Shown in pieces: positions 36,891-46,540 of a stretch of DNA of 64,000 nt. The DNA lies in contig CAKOSP010000001.1 of the NCBI GenBank assembly GCA_934102335.1, positions 186,001 through 250,000 on the forward strand, given 5' to 3'. The position numbers were made by a program, and so were the translations under genes. The DNA comes from an uncultured Bacilli bacterium. Lineage in GTDB: Bacteria; Bacillota_I; Bacilli_A; RF39; UBA660. Under the pieces are notes generated by a model that was given only the letters and a program-made list of their open reading frames with translations, had not been told where the DNA came from and did not search any database. Each line of letters opens with the position of its first letter. Positions within the stretch are counted from its first letter, which is position 1.

Positions 36891-37181
36891 ATTATTTAAA
36901 GCATAATTGTTTAAACAATTGATTTTTAAGTTGAAATAATTATAAATAAATATTACAGAAGCAACTAATACAATTCCTGCGAAAATATACACTAAAATGG
37001 AACTTCCTTTTTTAATATTATCAAATGTAATATACACACTATATAAGAAACATAATATTCCATAAATTAGAATACGAGTTATTCTATTCATTTGTTTTTT
37101 TCCAAGTACAGTTGCTGTATATTCTTTTTTAATTTGCTTTTTTTCTTTTTTACTCATTCTTTGATATTTATTTTTTAACAT
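36870..37181 (-). CDS. small two-span membrane protein
   Basis: 103 residues. A Lys-rich N-terminus (MSKKEKKQIKKEY) is followed by two membrane spans (about 33-50 and 60-83) and a short Asn/Lys tail. It overlaps the IMPACT-family gene by 7 bases and is cotranscribed with it. No family recognised. Its last six residues are encoded by the terminator stem. Confidence 0.65.
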   Translation of the reverse strand: MLKNKYQRMSKKEKKQIKKEYTATVLGKKQMNRITRILIYGILCFLYSVYITFDNIKKGSSILVYIFAGIVLVASVIFIYNYFNLKINCLNNYALNNKKANHK

Positions 37182-37546
37182 AATTTCTCCTTTTTTATAA
37201 CATTAGAAGCAGCAGTAGAATAGGCTCTTAAAAGCCCGCCAGCTCCTAATTTTGTTCCTCCAAAATATCTTACCACAGCTATTAATTTATTTTCAAGATT
37301 ATTCATAACAATTATATTATATATAGGATTGCCTGCAGTTCCATTTGGCTCTTTATCATCACTTTTGCTTGCAGTATTAGTTAATTTATATGCATAAGGA
37401 ATATGTCTAGCTTTTTTATGCTCTTCTTTTAATTCCTTCAAAATTTGTTTAGCTTCATCCAAAGTAGTTAAATCATAAAAATACGCAATAAATACTGATT
37501 TCTTTACTTCATATTTGTAACTATTTAATAATTTCATATTCATCAT
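37175..37546 (-). CDS. IMPACT/YigZ-family protein, N-terminal domain only
   Basis: 123 residues against about 200 for bacterial YigZ. The UPF0029 core is clear: KKSVFIAYF, ARHIPYAYKL, DDKEPNGTAGNPI and VVRYFGGTKLGAGGLLRAYSTAA. The C-terminal DUF1949 domain is absent, and the gene runs directly into the next one. IMPACT proteins in eukaryotes act on Gcn2 signalling; the bacterial role is uncertain. Three ATG codons lie close together (37546, 37543, 37537). TATAAT at 37556-37551 is only 4 bases from the first, so the message may be leaderless. Confidence 0.85.
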   Translation of the reverse strand: MMNMKLLNSYKYEVKKSVFIAYFYDLTTLDEAKQILKELKEEHKKARHIPYAYKLTNTASKSDDKEPNGTAGNPIYNIIVMNNLENKLIAVVRYFGGTKLGAGGLLRAYSTAASNVIKKEKLC

Positions 37547-37550
37547 TTAT

Positions 37551-37586
37551 ATTATATCTTATTTTTCTTTATTTTTGTAGTATAAT
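37551..37586. promoter_or_regulatory. interlocked divergent promoters (YigZ-like minus, uvrC plus)
   Basis: Minus TATAAT at 37556-37551 and plus TATAAT at 37581-37586 face away from each other, 24 bases apart. Each -35 region falls on or beside the other's -10, so the two promoters should compete. Confidence 0.55.
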
Positions 37587-37608
37587 AATTTCGGGAGATT
37601 AAACAATT

Positions 37609-39387
37609 ATGTTGGAAGAAAAATTAAAATTATTACCTCATAGTCCAGGTTCTTACCAATACTACGACGAAACTGGAAAAATTATATATGTTGGAAAAGC
37701 CAAAGATTTAAATAAAAGAGTACATAGTTATTTTAATAGACCTCAATTTGGAAAAACAGCAAGATTGGTAAGTGAAATAAGGGATTTAACATATACCATA
37801 ACTGATACAGAAACAGAGGCTTTTTTATTAGAAATAAATTTAATTAAGAAATATGATCCTAAATACAATATCTTATTAAAAGATGATAAAAGCTATCCCT
37901 ATATTGAATACATATCAAAACCATATCCAAAACTTAAAGTATCGAGATACACAAATATAAAAAAGAATGATAAAAAAATGATATTTGGTCCATATCCTAA
38001 TGCTTATGCCGCCAGAAGAATTGTAAATTTATTAAATAGATTGTATCCTTTAAAAAAATGTAATGGCATGCCAAAAGAAGTATGCTTGTACTATTTTATT
38101 GGTGAATGTCTTGGGTATTGTAGTAAAGATATAGATACTACAAAAGTTGAAACTATGGAAAAAGAAATACTTTCTTTTTTACGTGGCAATGATAAAGTTT
38201 TAAAAGATAAAATTATGGATAAAATTTTATTTTATAGTGACAATCTTAATTATGAGGCTGCAAAAGAATTAAAAGATGAATTACAATATATTGACATAAT
38301 TACAAATAAGCAAAAAATAGAGTTACATGATTATGTAAATAGAGATGTAATTGGTTATATCTTTAAAAATGGTATGATATGTGTCCATATTTTATTTGTT
38401 CGTAATGGTAAAATAGTTGGAAGTCATAATAATTTGTTTTATCTTATGAGTGATGTAAAAGACGAACTTGCTTCTTATATTTTGAGTTTTTATGAAAACC
38501 ATGAACACCCAAAAGAGGTATTAATAAATGAAGATTGTAATAATACAATATTAAATAGCTTATTAAATATTAAATTTTTAGTGCCTTTAAAGGGAATTAA
38601 AAAAAGTTTGGTCAATATGGCTGTAGAAAACGCTAATTTAGCCATTAATAACGAACTAGAAAGTATTTTAAAAAATGAAAGACGAAGTACCGATGCTAAT
38701 CAAGAATTAAGTAACATTTTGGGATTAAGTAACATTCACAGAATAGATGCTTTTGACAATTCAAATTTATTTGGTACATTTTCCGTAAGTGGGATGGTTG
38801 TATTTATAAATGGTCAACCATCAAAAAAAGAATATCGTAAATACAAAATAGTTATTGATAAAAATGACGATTATAACATGATGAAAGAAGTCATTTATCG
38901 ACGTTATTATCGAGTTTTATTAGAAAAACTAGAAATACCAGATTTAATTTTAGTTGATGGAGGAATCAATCAAATTAATGCTTGTAAAGACGTTTTAAAA
39001 TCTCTAAATTTAAATATTAAAGTTTGTGGTTTAAGAAAGAATGATCACCATCAAACAAATGATTTAATAGATGGAGATAACTACAATATTATTACTTTAG
39101 AAAAATCAAGCAATGTGTTTTTATACTTAACTAGAATTCAAGATGAAGTTCATAGATATACAATTAATTATCATAAACAAATAAGAAGTAAAGGAGCAAT
39201 TGCAAGTGTCTTAGATGAAATTCCAGGTATAGGAAACAGTAGAAAAAAAGAATTAATTAAAAAATATGGTTCTCTTAAAAATATTGCTTCAGCTCCAATC
39301 GAGGAATTAAAAACAATAATTCCCGAAAACACTGCATTGTTATTACAAAATTATTTAAAAGATATAAAAACTAATAGAAATAATTAA
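37609..39387 (+). CDS. uvrC: excinuclease ABC subunit C
   Basis: 592 residues. The nuclease that makes both cuts in nucleotide excision repair. The GIY-YIG domain (PGSYQYYDETGKIIYVGKAKDL, 15-37), UVR motif (about 202-236, LNYEAAKELKDELQYI), RNase H-like C-terminal nuclease (IDAFDNSNLFG, LILVDGGINQ, DEVHR) and the HhH pair (IPGIGNSRKKELIKKYGS) are all present. Slightly short but complete. ATG sits 11 bases after CGGGAGA. Confidence 0.95.
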   Translation: MLEEKLKLLPHSPGSYQYYDETGKIIYVGKAKDLNKRVHSYFNRPQFGKTARLVSEIRDLTYTITDTETEAFLLEINLIKKYDPKYNILLKDDKSYPYIEYISKPYPKLKVSRYTNIKKNDKKMIFGPYPNAYAARRIVNLLNRLYPLKKCNGMPKEVCLYYFIGECLGYCSKDIDTTKVETMEKEILSFLRGNDKVLKDKIMDKILFYSDNLNYEAAKELKDELQYIDIITNKQKIELHDYVNRDVIGYIFKNGMICVHILFVRNGKIVGSHNNLFYLMSDVKDELASYILSFYENHEHPKEVLINEDCNNTILNSLLNIKFLVPLKGIKKSLVNMAVENANLAINNELESILKNERRSTDANQELSNILGLSNIHRIDAFDNSNLFGTFSVSGMVVFINGQPSKKEYRKYKIVIDKNDDYNMMKEVIYRRYYRVLLEKLEIPDLILVDGGINQINACKDVLKSLNLNIKVCGLRKNDHHQTNDLIDGDNYNIITLEKSSNVFLYLTRIQDEVHRYTINYHKQIRSKGAIASVLDEIPGIGNSRKKELIKKYGSLKNIASAPIEELKTIIPENTALLLQNYLKDIKTNRNN

Positions 39388-39418
39388 AAGATTATATTAT
39401 AATTAAATAGGTGTAGTA

Positions 39419-40567
39419 ATGAAAAAATTGATTACTTTAGATAAAATTGATAATAGTAATATTTCTTTGAAAAATAAAAGCTTTTTAGATCCTGAGTATA
39501 TATATGTGCCAGTTGATGATAATGCATTATTTGAAGATGAAAATGCTTATATTTCTATTAATAAATTAGTTTACAATACTAAAAAAGCTAACTATTATTC
39601 TTCAATTTCAGGCTCTATAAATAGATTAGTTGCCAAAAAAATAAATAATAAAAATGTTAATTGTATTCAAATTAAAAATGATTATAAAGAAAAGAAGTTA
39701 GTAAAAAAGAAAAAAATATTAGATAAAAATAAAGAAGATTTATTTCAAAGACTAAATGATTTAGATTTGTGTGGCTTAAAAAATAAAATATCAAAAGATA
39801 CTAAATATATTGTATTAAATTGTATAACTGATGACCCATATATATTTAACGAAAGATCTTATTTAGAAAATTATGCAGACAATATTCTTGAAACATTAGA
39901 TTATATAAGCAAAATATTAGATGTTAAAAATATTATTGTTGTTGTAAAAAATGTTGATAGTAATAATATTAATTCATTTATTTCTATAATGGGTTCTTAT
40001 CCAAATTTCAAATTAATTTTAATGGAAGATAAATATTTAATGGGGCAAGATTACTTTTTATTAAAGAATTTATCATTGGATAAAAAAAACGCAATTATAT
40101 TAAAACCAAGTGAAATATATAGTTTATATCACGCAATATTTTTTGATAATAGATTGGTGACTAAGATTATTACAATATCTGGAAATGCCTTGAAAAATAA
40201 TTTTATAGTTAATACTAAATTATATGTTTCAGTAGACGAAATTTTAAATAAATTTAATATTAAATTAAATGATAATATGATTTTAATTAAAAATGGGGTT
40301 ATGAATGGTTTGACTATAAATCTAAATGATGAATTAATTGATAATAACACAGAGGCATTAATTATCATGTACAAAAGTCAAAGAACTACAACTGATTGTA
40401 TTAATTGTGGAAAATGTTATGAAATGTGTCCAATTAAAATAAATCCTAGAGTTTCATTGGATAATAAAATAAAAAATAAAAATTGCATTTCCTGTGGAAT
40501 ATGTAATTATGTTTGCCCAGCCAATATTAATTTATTAAAATATTTAAAAGGTGATTGCAATGATTAA
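39419..40567 (+). CDS. RnfC-like protein with two [4Fe-4S] sites, NADH-site motifs lost
   Basis: 382 residues. C327-x2-C330-x2-C333-x3-C337 and C356-x2-C359-x2-C362-x3-C366 are two ferredoxin-type clusters at the C-terminus. Before them the fold follows RnfC: VPVDDNA...YYSSISGSINRL corresponds to the barrel with HASVSGxV, and YIVLNCITDDPYIFNERSYLE corresponds to the NAxECEPYLTxDxxLM segment. However, the Gly-rich GGAGFPT loop for NADH/FMN is replaced by LCGLKNKI, and the ECEP is TDDP. So cluster binding is probable but NADH oxidation is not. ATG after AGGTG. The RnfD-like gene overlaps by 8 bases; rnfG, E, A and B are not nearby. Confidence 0.7.
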   Translation: MKKLITLDKIDNSNISLKNKSFLDPEYIYVPVDDNALFEDENAYISINKLVYNTKKANYYSSISGSINRLVAKKINNKNVNCIQIKNDYKEKKLVKKKKILDKNKEDLFQRLNDLDLCGLKNKISKDTKYIVLNCITDDPYIFNERSYLENYADNILETLDYISKILDVKNIIVVVKNVDSNNINSFISIMGSYPNFKLILMEDKYLMGQDYFLLKNLSLDKKNAIILKPSEIYSLYHAIFFDNRLVTKIITISGNALKNNFIVNTKLYVSVDEILNKFNIKLNDNMILIKNGVMNGLTINLNDELIDNNTEALIIMYKSQRTTTDCINCGKCYEMCPIKINPRVSLDNKIKNKNCISCGICNYVCPANINLLKYLKGDCND

Positions 40568-41438
40568 TACTTATATTCATAATAATAAAAATATAAATTC
40601 AATTCTTAAATTTTATTTTTTGTCATTAATTCCTTTGATACTTTATGGAATTTACAAAAATGGAATATTATTGTATCAAAAAAATGTTATTGGATTTCTA
40701 GAAATTTTTAAACCATTAATTTTTATTATTATTCCGTTTGTTTGTCATATTATATATAATTTTTTAATCAAAAAAAAGTTATCGATAAATTTTGACACAT
40801 TTTCTTGGGTTTGTTTAGGACTTTTCGTACCTCCATCATTAAATGTTGTATTATATTTATTAATGATTATAGTTGGTATGTTTTTAGATCATTTCATAGG
40901 AAAAAAATTTAATGTAAGAATACTCACAAAATTGATAGTAATGTTTATCATTTATATTTTAGGGAAATATTCTTACATGAACAATTTAGAAAGCGTAACA
41001 AAGTATGCATATAGTTTTTTAGATATATTATGGGGTAGATCAGTAGGGGGCGTCTTTTCTACAAGCATTATCTACACAATTATATGTTTTACAATATTAA
41101 ATTTCAGCAAATATTATAAAAATAGTATTCCGCTTATATCTATATTATTAATTTTCTTGTTTGATTTTATAAGATTAATTTTTGTTAAAGACATTAATTT
41201 AGTATTTTTAAATATTTCAGGAATCATGCTTGCAATTATTTTATTTGGAACCGAATTAAAATATTCACCATACACCAAAAAGGGTATGATACTATATTCA
41301 ATTGTTCTAGGAACATTTACTTTCATTTTTTCAATATTTATGCCATATGAAGGTGTATTTCTAGCAATTTTAATTCTTTCAATTTTGTATAAATATTTTG
41401 ACAAATTTATTGTTTCTTTAAATACGACAAAAAAATAA
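40560..41438 (+). CDS. RnfD-like membrane protein without the FMN motif
   Basis: 292 residues, eight to nine membrane spans. The segment LDILWGRSVGGVFSTSIIYTI parallels RnfD/NqrB's LFLGxxxGSIGETSALAIL, and FVPPSLNVVLYLLMIIVG parallels the A-LPP-x-P-W region. The S-G-A-T motif whose Thr binds FMN covalently is not seen anywhere. RnfD is an ion-translocating subunit of the Rnf complex. The ATG at 40560 has AAAGGTGAT before it; GTG 40551 is a less likely start. It is coupled to the RnfC-like gene and closed by the terminator at 41476-41520. Confidence 0.6.
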   Translation: MINTYIHNNKNINSILKFYFLSLIPLILYGIYKNGILLYQKNVIGFLEIFKPLIFIIIPFVCHIIYNFLIKKKLSINFDTFSWVCLGLFVPPSLNVVLYLLMIIVGMFLDHFIGKKFNVRILTKLIVMFIIYILGKYSYMNNLESVTKYAYSFLDILWGRSVGGVFSTSIIYTIICFTILNFSKYYKNSIPLISILLIFLFDFIRLIFVKDINLVFLNISGIMLAIILFGTELKYSPYTKKGMILYSIVLGTFTFIFSIFMPYEGVFLAILILSILYKYFDKFIVSLNTTKK

Positions 41439-41475
41439 CTTTACATTTAACAAATATTTTGATAATTTATTAATG

Positions 41476-41520
41476 CTCACAAGATTTAGGCAAACGAGCC
41501 TTTTTCTTGTGAGTTTTTTT
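41476..41520 (+). terminator. nested terminator after the RnfCD-like pair
   Basis: CTCACAAGA (41476-41484) pairs with TCTTGTGAG (41505-41513), enclosing a small AGGC...GCCT stem followed by its own T run, then seven T's. Two alternative stop points are possible. Confidence 0.8.
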
Positions 41521-41537
41521 AGGCTAGAAAGAGTTAT

Positions 41538-42647
41538 ATGAAAAAAATTATTTTATTTAGTAGCATTCTTTTATGCTTATTCATATCTAAACCAGTTAAA
41601 GCTTTTAATTTAAGCGTATCAAACGGTTTTTATAGAATTCGTTTTACAAATCCAACATATAATATTGAAAATCAAACTGGTTATAATCTTTATGTGGATT
41701 TAGACACAAATCAAGTCTTATATCAACTAAATGTTGGTGACTTTAAGCATCCAAAGTTTAAAGTAAGTACCCTAACAGAACAACAAAAGCAATATTTAAA
41801 GAAGATCATGTATTATGGTTACGGATACTCTAAACATAGCGATAAATCTTGGATATATGCAACTCAATTAAAAATATGGCAATATTTATACCCTGACTTA
41901 AATGTATCTTATCTTACAGTTAGTGAGCCGGCAGAAAAATGTTTAAAAGAATTAGAAAACCTACTTAATGAAAATGTTTTAGAAGATTTATATTATGATT
42001 TTAATGTTGCAAATCCCATAAATATTTTTTCAAAAGAAAATACAACCATACTTAATACTAATATAGATTTTTCTAAAACAAATGAATTTATAAATATTAA
42101 AATCGATGAACCAGGAAATTACGTACTCAATGTTAGACAAAACAAAAATTTATATACAGATTTAGAATGTAATTATAATTCAACTTTAGATGATTATTTT
42201 ATTCAAAGAGATGAAAATTATAGTGATTATTATAAAATTTTTTTAAATGTATTTGGATACAAAGTAAAAATCAAATCAAATGTTCCAGTAAATTGGGGAA
42301 TATTTGATAAAAATCACAATTTATTAAAAAAATATTTAGTAGAGAATCAAGTGAGTTTTTTCAAAACTGAAAATATGTGTTATTTATCACAGCTTGATAA
42401 ATTAGAAAATTGGGACGACATTGACACGTTATATTACATTGACGAAGATAAAGACTATGACATAAACTTAAACTATAAATATAAAAAAACTAATATAATC
42501 GAAGAAATAACAGAACAAGCAGAAATAATAGAAAATCCCGAAACTAAAGTTGAATTAAGTAAACTTTATCTAATAATTATATTCTCAATATTGACGTTTA
42601 CTATAACATTTTTTAAAGAAATACATAAAAAAAGGCAAAAATCTTAA
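41538..42647 (+). CDS. surface protein with thioester-domain (TQXA)-like fold
   Basis: 369 residues. A signal peptide (1-22, ending KPVKA) is followed by a domain that resembles the thioester (TQXA) domain of Gram-positive surface proteins: LYVDLD (51-56), KKIMYYGYGY (88-97) and ATQLKIW (108-114), the TQ-x-x-[IV]W signature. In active thioester domains a Cys sits in the YC-[LI]D segment; here it is Val53, so the Cys-Gln crosslink looks lost. A middle beta-rich part follows, then a membrane span (about 342-360) and a basic tail as anchor, with no LPxTG. Probably a surface protein for binding or adhesion. Confidence 0.65.
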   Translation: MKKIILFSSILLCLFISKPVKAFNLSVSNGFYRIRFTNPTYNIENQTGYNLYVDLDTNQVLYQLNVGDFKHPKFKVSTLTEQQKQYLKKIMYYGYGYSKHSDKSWIYATQLKIWQYLYPDLNVSYLTVSEPAEKCLKELENLLNENVLEDLYYDFNVANPINIFSKENTTILNTNIDFSKTNEFINIKIDEPGNYVLNVRQNKNLYTDLECNYNSTLDDYFIQRDENYSDYYKIFLNVFGYKVKIKSNVPVNWGIFDKNHNLLKKYLVENQVSFFKTENMCYLSQLDKLENWDDIDTLYYIDEDKDYDINLNYKYKKTNIIEEITEQAEIIENPETKVELSKLYLIIIFSILTFTITFFKEIHKKRQKS

Positions 42648-42664
42648 TTATTTTGTCTTTTTTT
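42627..42664 (+). terminator. terminator after the surface protein
   Basis: AAAAAAAGGCAAAA pairs with TTTTGTCTTTTTTT (one G-T wobble) around an 11-base loop. The coding end lies inside the left arm. Confidence 0.65.
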
Positions 42665-42704
42665 ATAAAAATTAAAAGGAAATTCAGCATAAAAAGGTAA
42701 TATA

Positions 42705-42710
42705 TATAAT
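42705..42710 (+). promoter_or_regulatory. -10 box of dnaG-rpoD-trmK
   Basis: TATAAT at 42705-42710 with only a weak -35 (TTCAGC, 16-base spacer). The start codon is 14 bases on, behind GAAGGGAAG. Confidence 0.45.
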
Positions 42711-42724
42711 TGTAGAAGGGAAGT

Positions 42725-44476
42725 TTGGGCAAATTGAATGAATCAGAGATCTTAGCAATAAGGCAAAAAGCTGATATAGTTAATATTGTATCTGATTATA
42801 TTCCTCTAACTCAAAAAGGTAAAAATTATTTTGCTGTTTGTCCATTTCATGATGATCATAAGCCTAGTATGGTTGTTTCTAAAGAAAAACAAATATTTAA
42901 TTGTTTTACGTGTCATACAGGCGGTAATGTTTTCACGTTTATTATGAAATATGAAAATGTTTCATTTATAGAAGCCGTAAAAATTGTAGCAAACAAAGTT
43001 GGAATGGATATTCATATTGCTAGCAAAAACAGCTATGCCAATGATAAAAATAAAGCTTTATATGAAGTTTTAGAACTATCAAATAAATATTATATGAATG
43101 TTTTAAACACCAAAAATGGAATAGAAGCAAAAGAATATTTAAAAAAAAGAGGAATTACTGAGGAAATAATTAAAGATTTTAAAATAGGATTATCAACAAA
43201 TGAAAAAGACAGCTTATACCAGTTTTTAACCGGTCAAAACTACAAAACAGATAATATTGATGAAGTTGGCTTAATTAATAAATCCGGTATAAATATTTAT
43301 GACACTTTTTCTAATCGAATAATGATTCCAATAACCAATACAAATGGGCAAATAGTCGGTTATACAGGCAGAATATATCATGGTGAGAATGAAGCAAAAT
43401 ACATAAATAGTAAAGAAACTTCCGTATATAAAAAAAGTGAAATATTATTTAATTATTATAATGCAAAACCGTTTATTAGAGAATCCGGAAATGTTATAGT
43501 TGTAGAAGGAAACATGGATGCAATAAAAATGTATTCATCTGGCGTAAAAAATGTAATTGCTTTAATGGGAACAGCACTAAGTAAATTTCAAATGGATATG
43601 TTAAAAAAACTAAGAGTTCCTGTAATTCTTATGCTTGATAATGACTCAGCAGGATTAAATGCTACTATAAAAAATGGTGAAGCATTAAAAAAATTTGGTG
43701 TCGAAACTCAAGTTGTTCGTCTTAAAGATTTTAAAGATCCGGATGAATATATTGAAAAAAATGGAATTGAAGAGTTTAAAAAAGTCTTAAAAAGTCCCTT
43801 AAAATATATTGATTTTAGATTAAATTATATTAAATCTAACAGAAATTTGAATAGTTCTGAGGATTTAGCAAATTATATAAAAGAAGTTATAAGTACAATA
43901 CAAAGTGAAGATGAACTAACTAAAAAGATCATAATTAACAAAATAGCAACAGATAATAATATTGATGTAAGCCTTTTAACTTCTCAATTAAACTTTGAAG
44001 ATAATAAAGATATAAAAATTCCATCTAAACCGAGTGTTGTCAAAGAAAAAAAAGAAGATAAATATTCTATTTTATCAAAAAAAATATTGTATTATTTGAT
44101 GAATGATGTACAATATATACTGCTATTTAAAAATGAAATTGGATATTTTGAAAGTAAAAAAGACAGAACAATGTATAACGAAATTGCATATTTTTATCAA
44201 AATAATAAAAATGGGCAACTAGCAGATCTTATAAGCTATTTTGAAGCTATTCCTGAATTAAAAGAATATGCGTCAGAAATAGTGAGTCAAGAAGAAGAAC
44301 TGAATTATGACACTTATATAGAATATATTAAAGCCTTAAAAAAATATAATGCTGAAGTAGAAATTAAAAATTTAAAAATTCGTATTAAAAATGAAATAGA
44401 TGAGAATGAAAAAATAAAATTAATGGATAAACTAACAAAATTAAAAAAAGGATGTGTGGATTATGGTAGAAATTAA
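42725..44476 (+). CDS. dnaG: DNA primase
   Basis: 583 residues. The zinc-binding CHC2 domain has C39, H42, C60 and C63 ([20 protein letters not shown]). The catalytic core ([21 protein letters not shown]) and TOPRIM ([24 protein letters not shown]) are present, followed by the helicase-binding C-terminus. It makes primers for lagging-strand synthesis. The start is TTG just after GAAGGGAAG; no ATG fits. It heads the classic macromolecular-synthesis operon with rpoD and overlaps it by 14 bases. Confidence 0.95.
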   Translation: MGKLNESEILAIRQKADIVNIVSDYIPLTQKGKNYFAVCPFHDDHKPSMVVSKEKQIFNCFTCHTGGNVFTFIMKYENVSFIEAVKIVANKVGMDIHIASKNSYANDKNKALYEVLELSNKYYMNVLNTKNGIEAKEYLKKRGITEEIIKDFKIGLSTNEKDSLYQFLTGQNYKTDNIDEVGLINKSGINIYDTFSNRIMIPITNTNGQIVGYTGRIYHGENEAKYINSKETSVYKKSEILFNYYNAKPFIRESGNVIVVEGNMDAIKMYSSGVKNVIALMGTALSKFQMDMLKKLRVPVILMLDNDSAGLNATIKNGEALKKFGVETQVVRLKDFKDPDEYIEKNGIEEFKKVLKSPLKYIDFRLNYIKSNRNLNSSEDLANYIKEVISTIQSEDELTKKIIINKIATDNNIDVSLLTSQLNFEDNKDIKIPSKPSVVKEKKEDKYSILSKKILYYLMNDVQYILLFKNEIGYFESKKDRTMYNEIAYFYQNNKNGQLADLISYFEAIPELKEYASEIVSQEEELNYDTYIEYIKALKKYNAEVEIKNLKIRIKNEIDENEKIKLMDKLTKLKKGCVDYGRN

Positions 44477-45563
44477 AACATTAGGTGAAAGAAAAAAAGA
44501 GTTATTAGAAAAAGGAAAAAAAGAAGGATTTATTACTTTTGAACAATTAGTATCCGAATTAAAAGGCTTAGAAATTGACAATGACACTTTAGACGACATA
44601 TATAATATGTTTGTTGAAAATAACATTGCAGTAGTATCTGAAGCAGATGCAGAATCAGCTGAAGGTGGTAATACACTTAAAATGAAAGAGGAACCAATAA
44701 TTTTAAGTGATGAAGATATAACAAAAGATGTAAATATTAATGACCCTGTTAGAATGTATTTAAAAGAAATTGGTAGAATTTCCCTTTTAACACCTGAACA
44801 AGAAATGAATTTAAGTGTTAGAGTAGCTGAAAATGATGAAGAAGCAAAAAGAATTTTAGCTGAATCAAATCTAAGATTAGTTGTTTCAATTGCTAAAAGA
44901 TATGTAGGAAGAGGACTTTTATTTTTAGATCTAATTCAAGAAGGTAATATCGGTTTAATGAAAGCAGTTGAAAAATTTGATTATGGAAAAGGATATAAAT
45001 TTTCGACTTATGCAACTTGGTGGATTAGACAAGCAATAACAAGAGCACTAGCTGATCAAGCCAGAACTATTCGTGTTCCAGTGCATATGGTAGAAACAAT
45101 TAATAAAATGGCCAGAATACAAAGACAATTGACTCTTGAACTAAATCGTGAACCATCAGAGCAAGAATTAGCTAAGAAAATGGGAATTAGTGTTGAAAAA
45201 GTTAGAGAAGTTATGAAAATTAGTCAAGAGCCAGTTTCTTTAGAAACTCCAATTGGAGAAGAAGATGATTCACATTTAGGAGATTTTTTAAAGGATGAAT
45301 CTAGCTTATCACCTGAAGAATACACAGAAAACGAAATTTTAAAAGAAGAAATAATGGAAGTATTAGAATCTCTACAACCAAGGGAGCAAGAAGTTTTAGA
45401 GTTAAGATTTGGATTAATTGATGGAACTTGTCATACACTAGAAGAAGTTGGCAAAAGATTTAATGTTACAAGAGAAAGAATAAGACAAATAGAAGCTAAA
45501 GCTTTAAGAAAACTTAGACATCCGTCAAGAGCAAAAAAATTAAAAGATTTTATAGGGGATTAA
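44463..45563 (+). CDS. rpoD: RNA polymerase sigma factor SigA (RpoD)
   Basis: 366 residues, the primary sigma factor. A short region 1.1 is followed by region 1.2 ([16 protein letters not shown]), region 2 ([27 protein letters not shown] and [17 protein letters not shown], reading the -10), region 3, and region 4.2 ([20 protein letters not shown], reading the -35). A GTG at 44454 is in frame, but the ATG at 44463 has AAGGATG at the right spacing. It overlaps dnaG by 14 bases and touches trmK (TAATG). Confidence 0.97.
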   Translation: MVEIKTLGERKKELLEKGKKEGFITFEQLVSELKGLEIDNDTLDDIYNMFVENNIAVVSEADAESAEGGNTLKMKEEPIILSDEDITKDVNINDPVRMYLKEIGRISLLTPEQEMNLSVRVAENDEEAKRILAESNLRLVVSIAKRYVGRGLLFLDLIQEGNIGLMKAVEKFDYGKGYKFSTYATWWIRQAITRALADQARTIRVPVHMVETINKMARIQRQLTLELNREPSEQELAKKMGISVEKVREVMKISQEPVSLETPIGEEDDSHLGDFLKDESSLSPEEYTENEILKEEIMEVLESLQPREQEVLELRFGLIDGTCHTLEEVGKRFNVTRERIRQIEAKALRKLRHPSRAKKLKDFIGD

Positions 45564-46195
45564 TGAATTCACAAAGAATTATTGACTTAGCTAGCTTAAT
45601 AAAAAAAGATAATGTAGTGGTAGATGTTGGTACGGATCATGGATATTTACCGATATACTTAATAAAAAATAAAATTACCAATAAAGTACTTGCTAGTGAT
45701 ATATCAAAAAATGCCTTAGACAATGCTCGTAAAAATATAGCAAAATATAATTATAATTCTCAAATTAAATTATTTGTTAGCGATGGATTAGAAAATGTTC
45801 CAAAGGAGTATACAACTATAGTAATAAGTGGTATGGGCACTGACACTATTAAACATATTCTTAAAAATGTATCTGAAGTTCCAAATATCATACTTCAATC
45901 TAATACCAAACATGAACAGTTAAGAAATTATATGATGAACAAGGGATATAAAATAGAAAAAGAATTAATATGTTATCAAAACAATAAATTTTACCCCATT
46001 ATAAGTTATGTCATTGGAAAAGAAAAATTAGAAGATTATGAAATCAAATTTGGTAAGTCTTATAACATCGTTTATTATAAACGCTTAAAACAAAAGTACA
46101 TTAACATTTTAAATAATATGCCCGAGCAAAAAAATGGTAAAATAAAAGAAAATATTAAGCAACTTAATTTATTAATTAAAAAAAGTAGGCAATGA
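45563..46195 (+). CDS. trmK: tRNA (adenine-22-N1)-methyltransferase TrmK
   Basis: 210 residues. SAM motif VVDVGTDHGYLPIYL (19-33), then ASDISKNALDNARKNI and VISGMGTDTI, the TrmK/YqfN signature. It methylates A22 of tRNAs with a long or purine-rich D-arm. The dnaG-rpoD-trmK order is the standard Bacillota one. The start shares its A with the rpoD stop (TAATG). The 3' end overlaps the convergent YqfQ-like gene by 24 bases. Confidence 0.93.
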   Translation: MNSQRIIDLASLIKKDNVVVDVGTDHGYLPIYLIKNKITNKVLASDISKNALDNARKNIAKYNYNSQIKLFVSDGLENVPKEYTTIVISGMGTDTIKHILKNVSEVPNIILQSNTKHEQLRNYMMNKGYKIEKELICYQNNKFYPIISYVIGKEKLEDYEIKFGKSYNIVYYKRLKQKYINILNNMPEQKNGKIKENIKQLNLLIKKSRQ

Positions 46196-46432
46196 ATTAG
46201 TTTTCACGCTTAATTTTCTTTCAGATTTAATTGGAGTACTTACAACTTGTTTTGTAGTACTTTTTTTATTGGTAGTATTATATTTTCCAATGAAATCAGA
46301 AACTTTTCCTATAGTAGGTTTAATTTGTTGATAAATAGGCAATGCTTTATTAACGACTCCTAAAGTCTTACTAATACCACTAATTATTTTTGCTAAGCTT
46401 AATCCTGATGGTCTTATATACCCTGGAAACAT
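46172..46432 (-). CDS. YqfQ/VrrA-like small protein
   Basis: 86 residues. It begins MFPGYIRPSGLSLAKIISGISKTLGVV, followed by QQIKPTIGKVSDFIGKY and a Lys/Ser/Thr-rich tail, resembling YqfQ (VrrA-like) proteins of Bacillota. Bacillus yqfQ also lies close to the rpoD-trmK locus, which supports the call. Function is unknown. The ATG at 46432 has AGGTGAT before it; the GTG at 46441 has no better site. Confidence 0.6.
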   Translation of the reverse strand: MFPGYIRPSGLSLAKIISGISKTLGVVNKALPIYQQIKPTIGKVSDFIGKYNTTNKKSTTKQVVSTPIKSERKLSVKTNSLPTFFN

Positions 46433-46504
46433 GACTATCACCTAATAAAATATATGCTTAAAAAGTTTTAATTGTGATTTTATATTTTTAATTTTATAAA
46501 TATA

Positions 46505-46513
46505 TGATATAAT
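46505..46513 (+). promoter_or_regulatory. extended -10 promoter of the pilus genes
   Basis: TGATATAAT (46505-46513) with TTTTTA as a weak -35 at 46485-46490. The leader is about 20 bases. Confidence 0.55.
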
Positions 46514-46540
46514 CATTTTAGAATAAAGGGTAGTGCGAAC

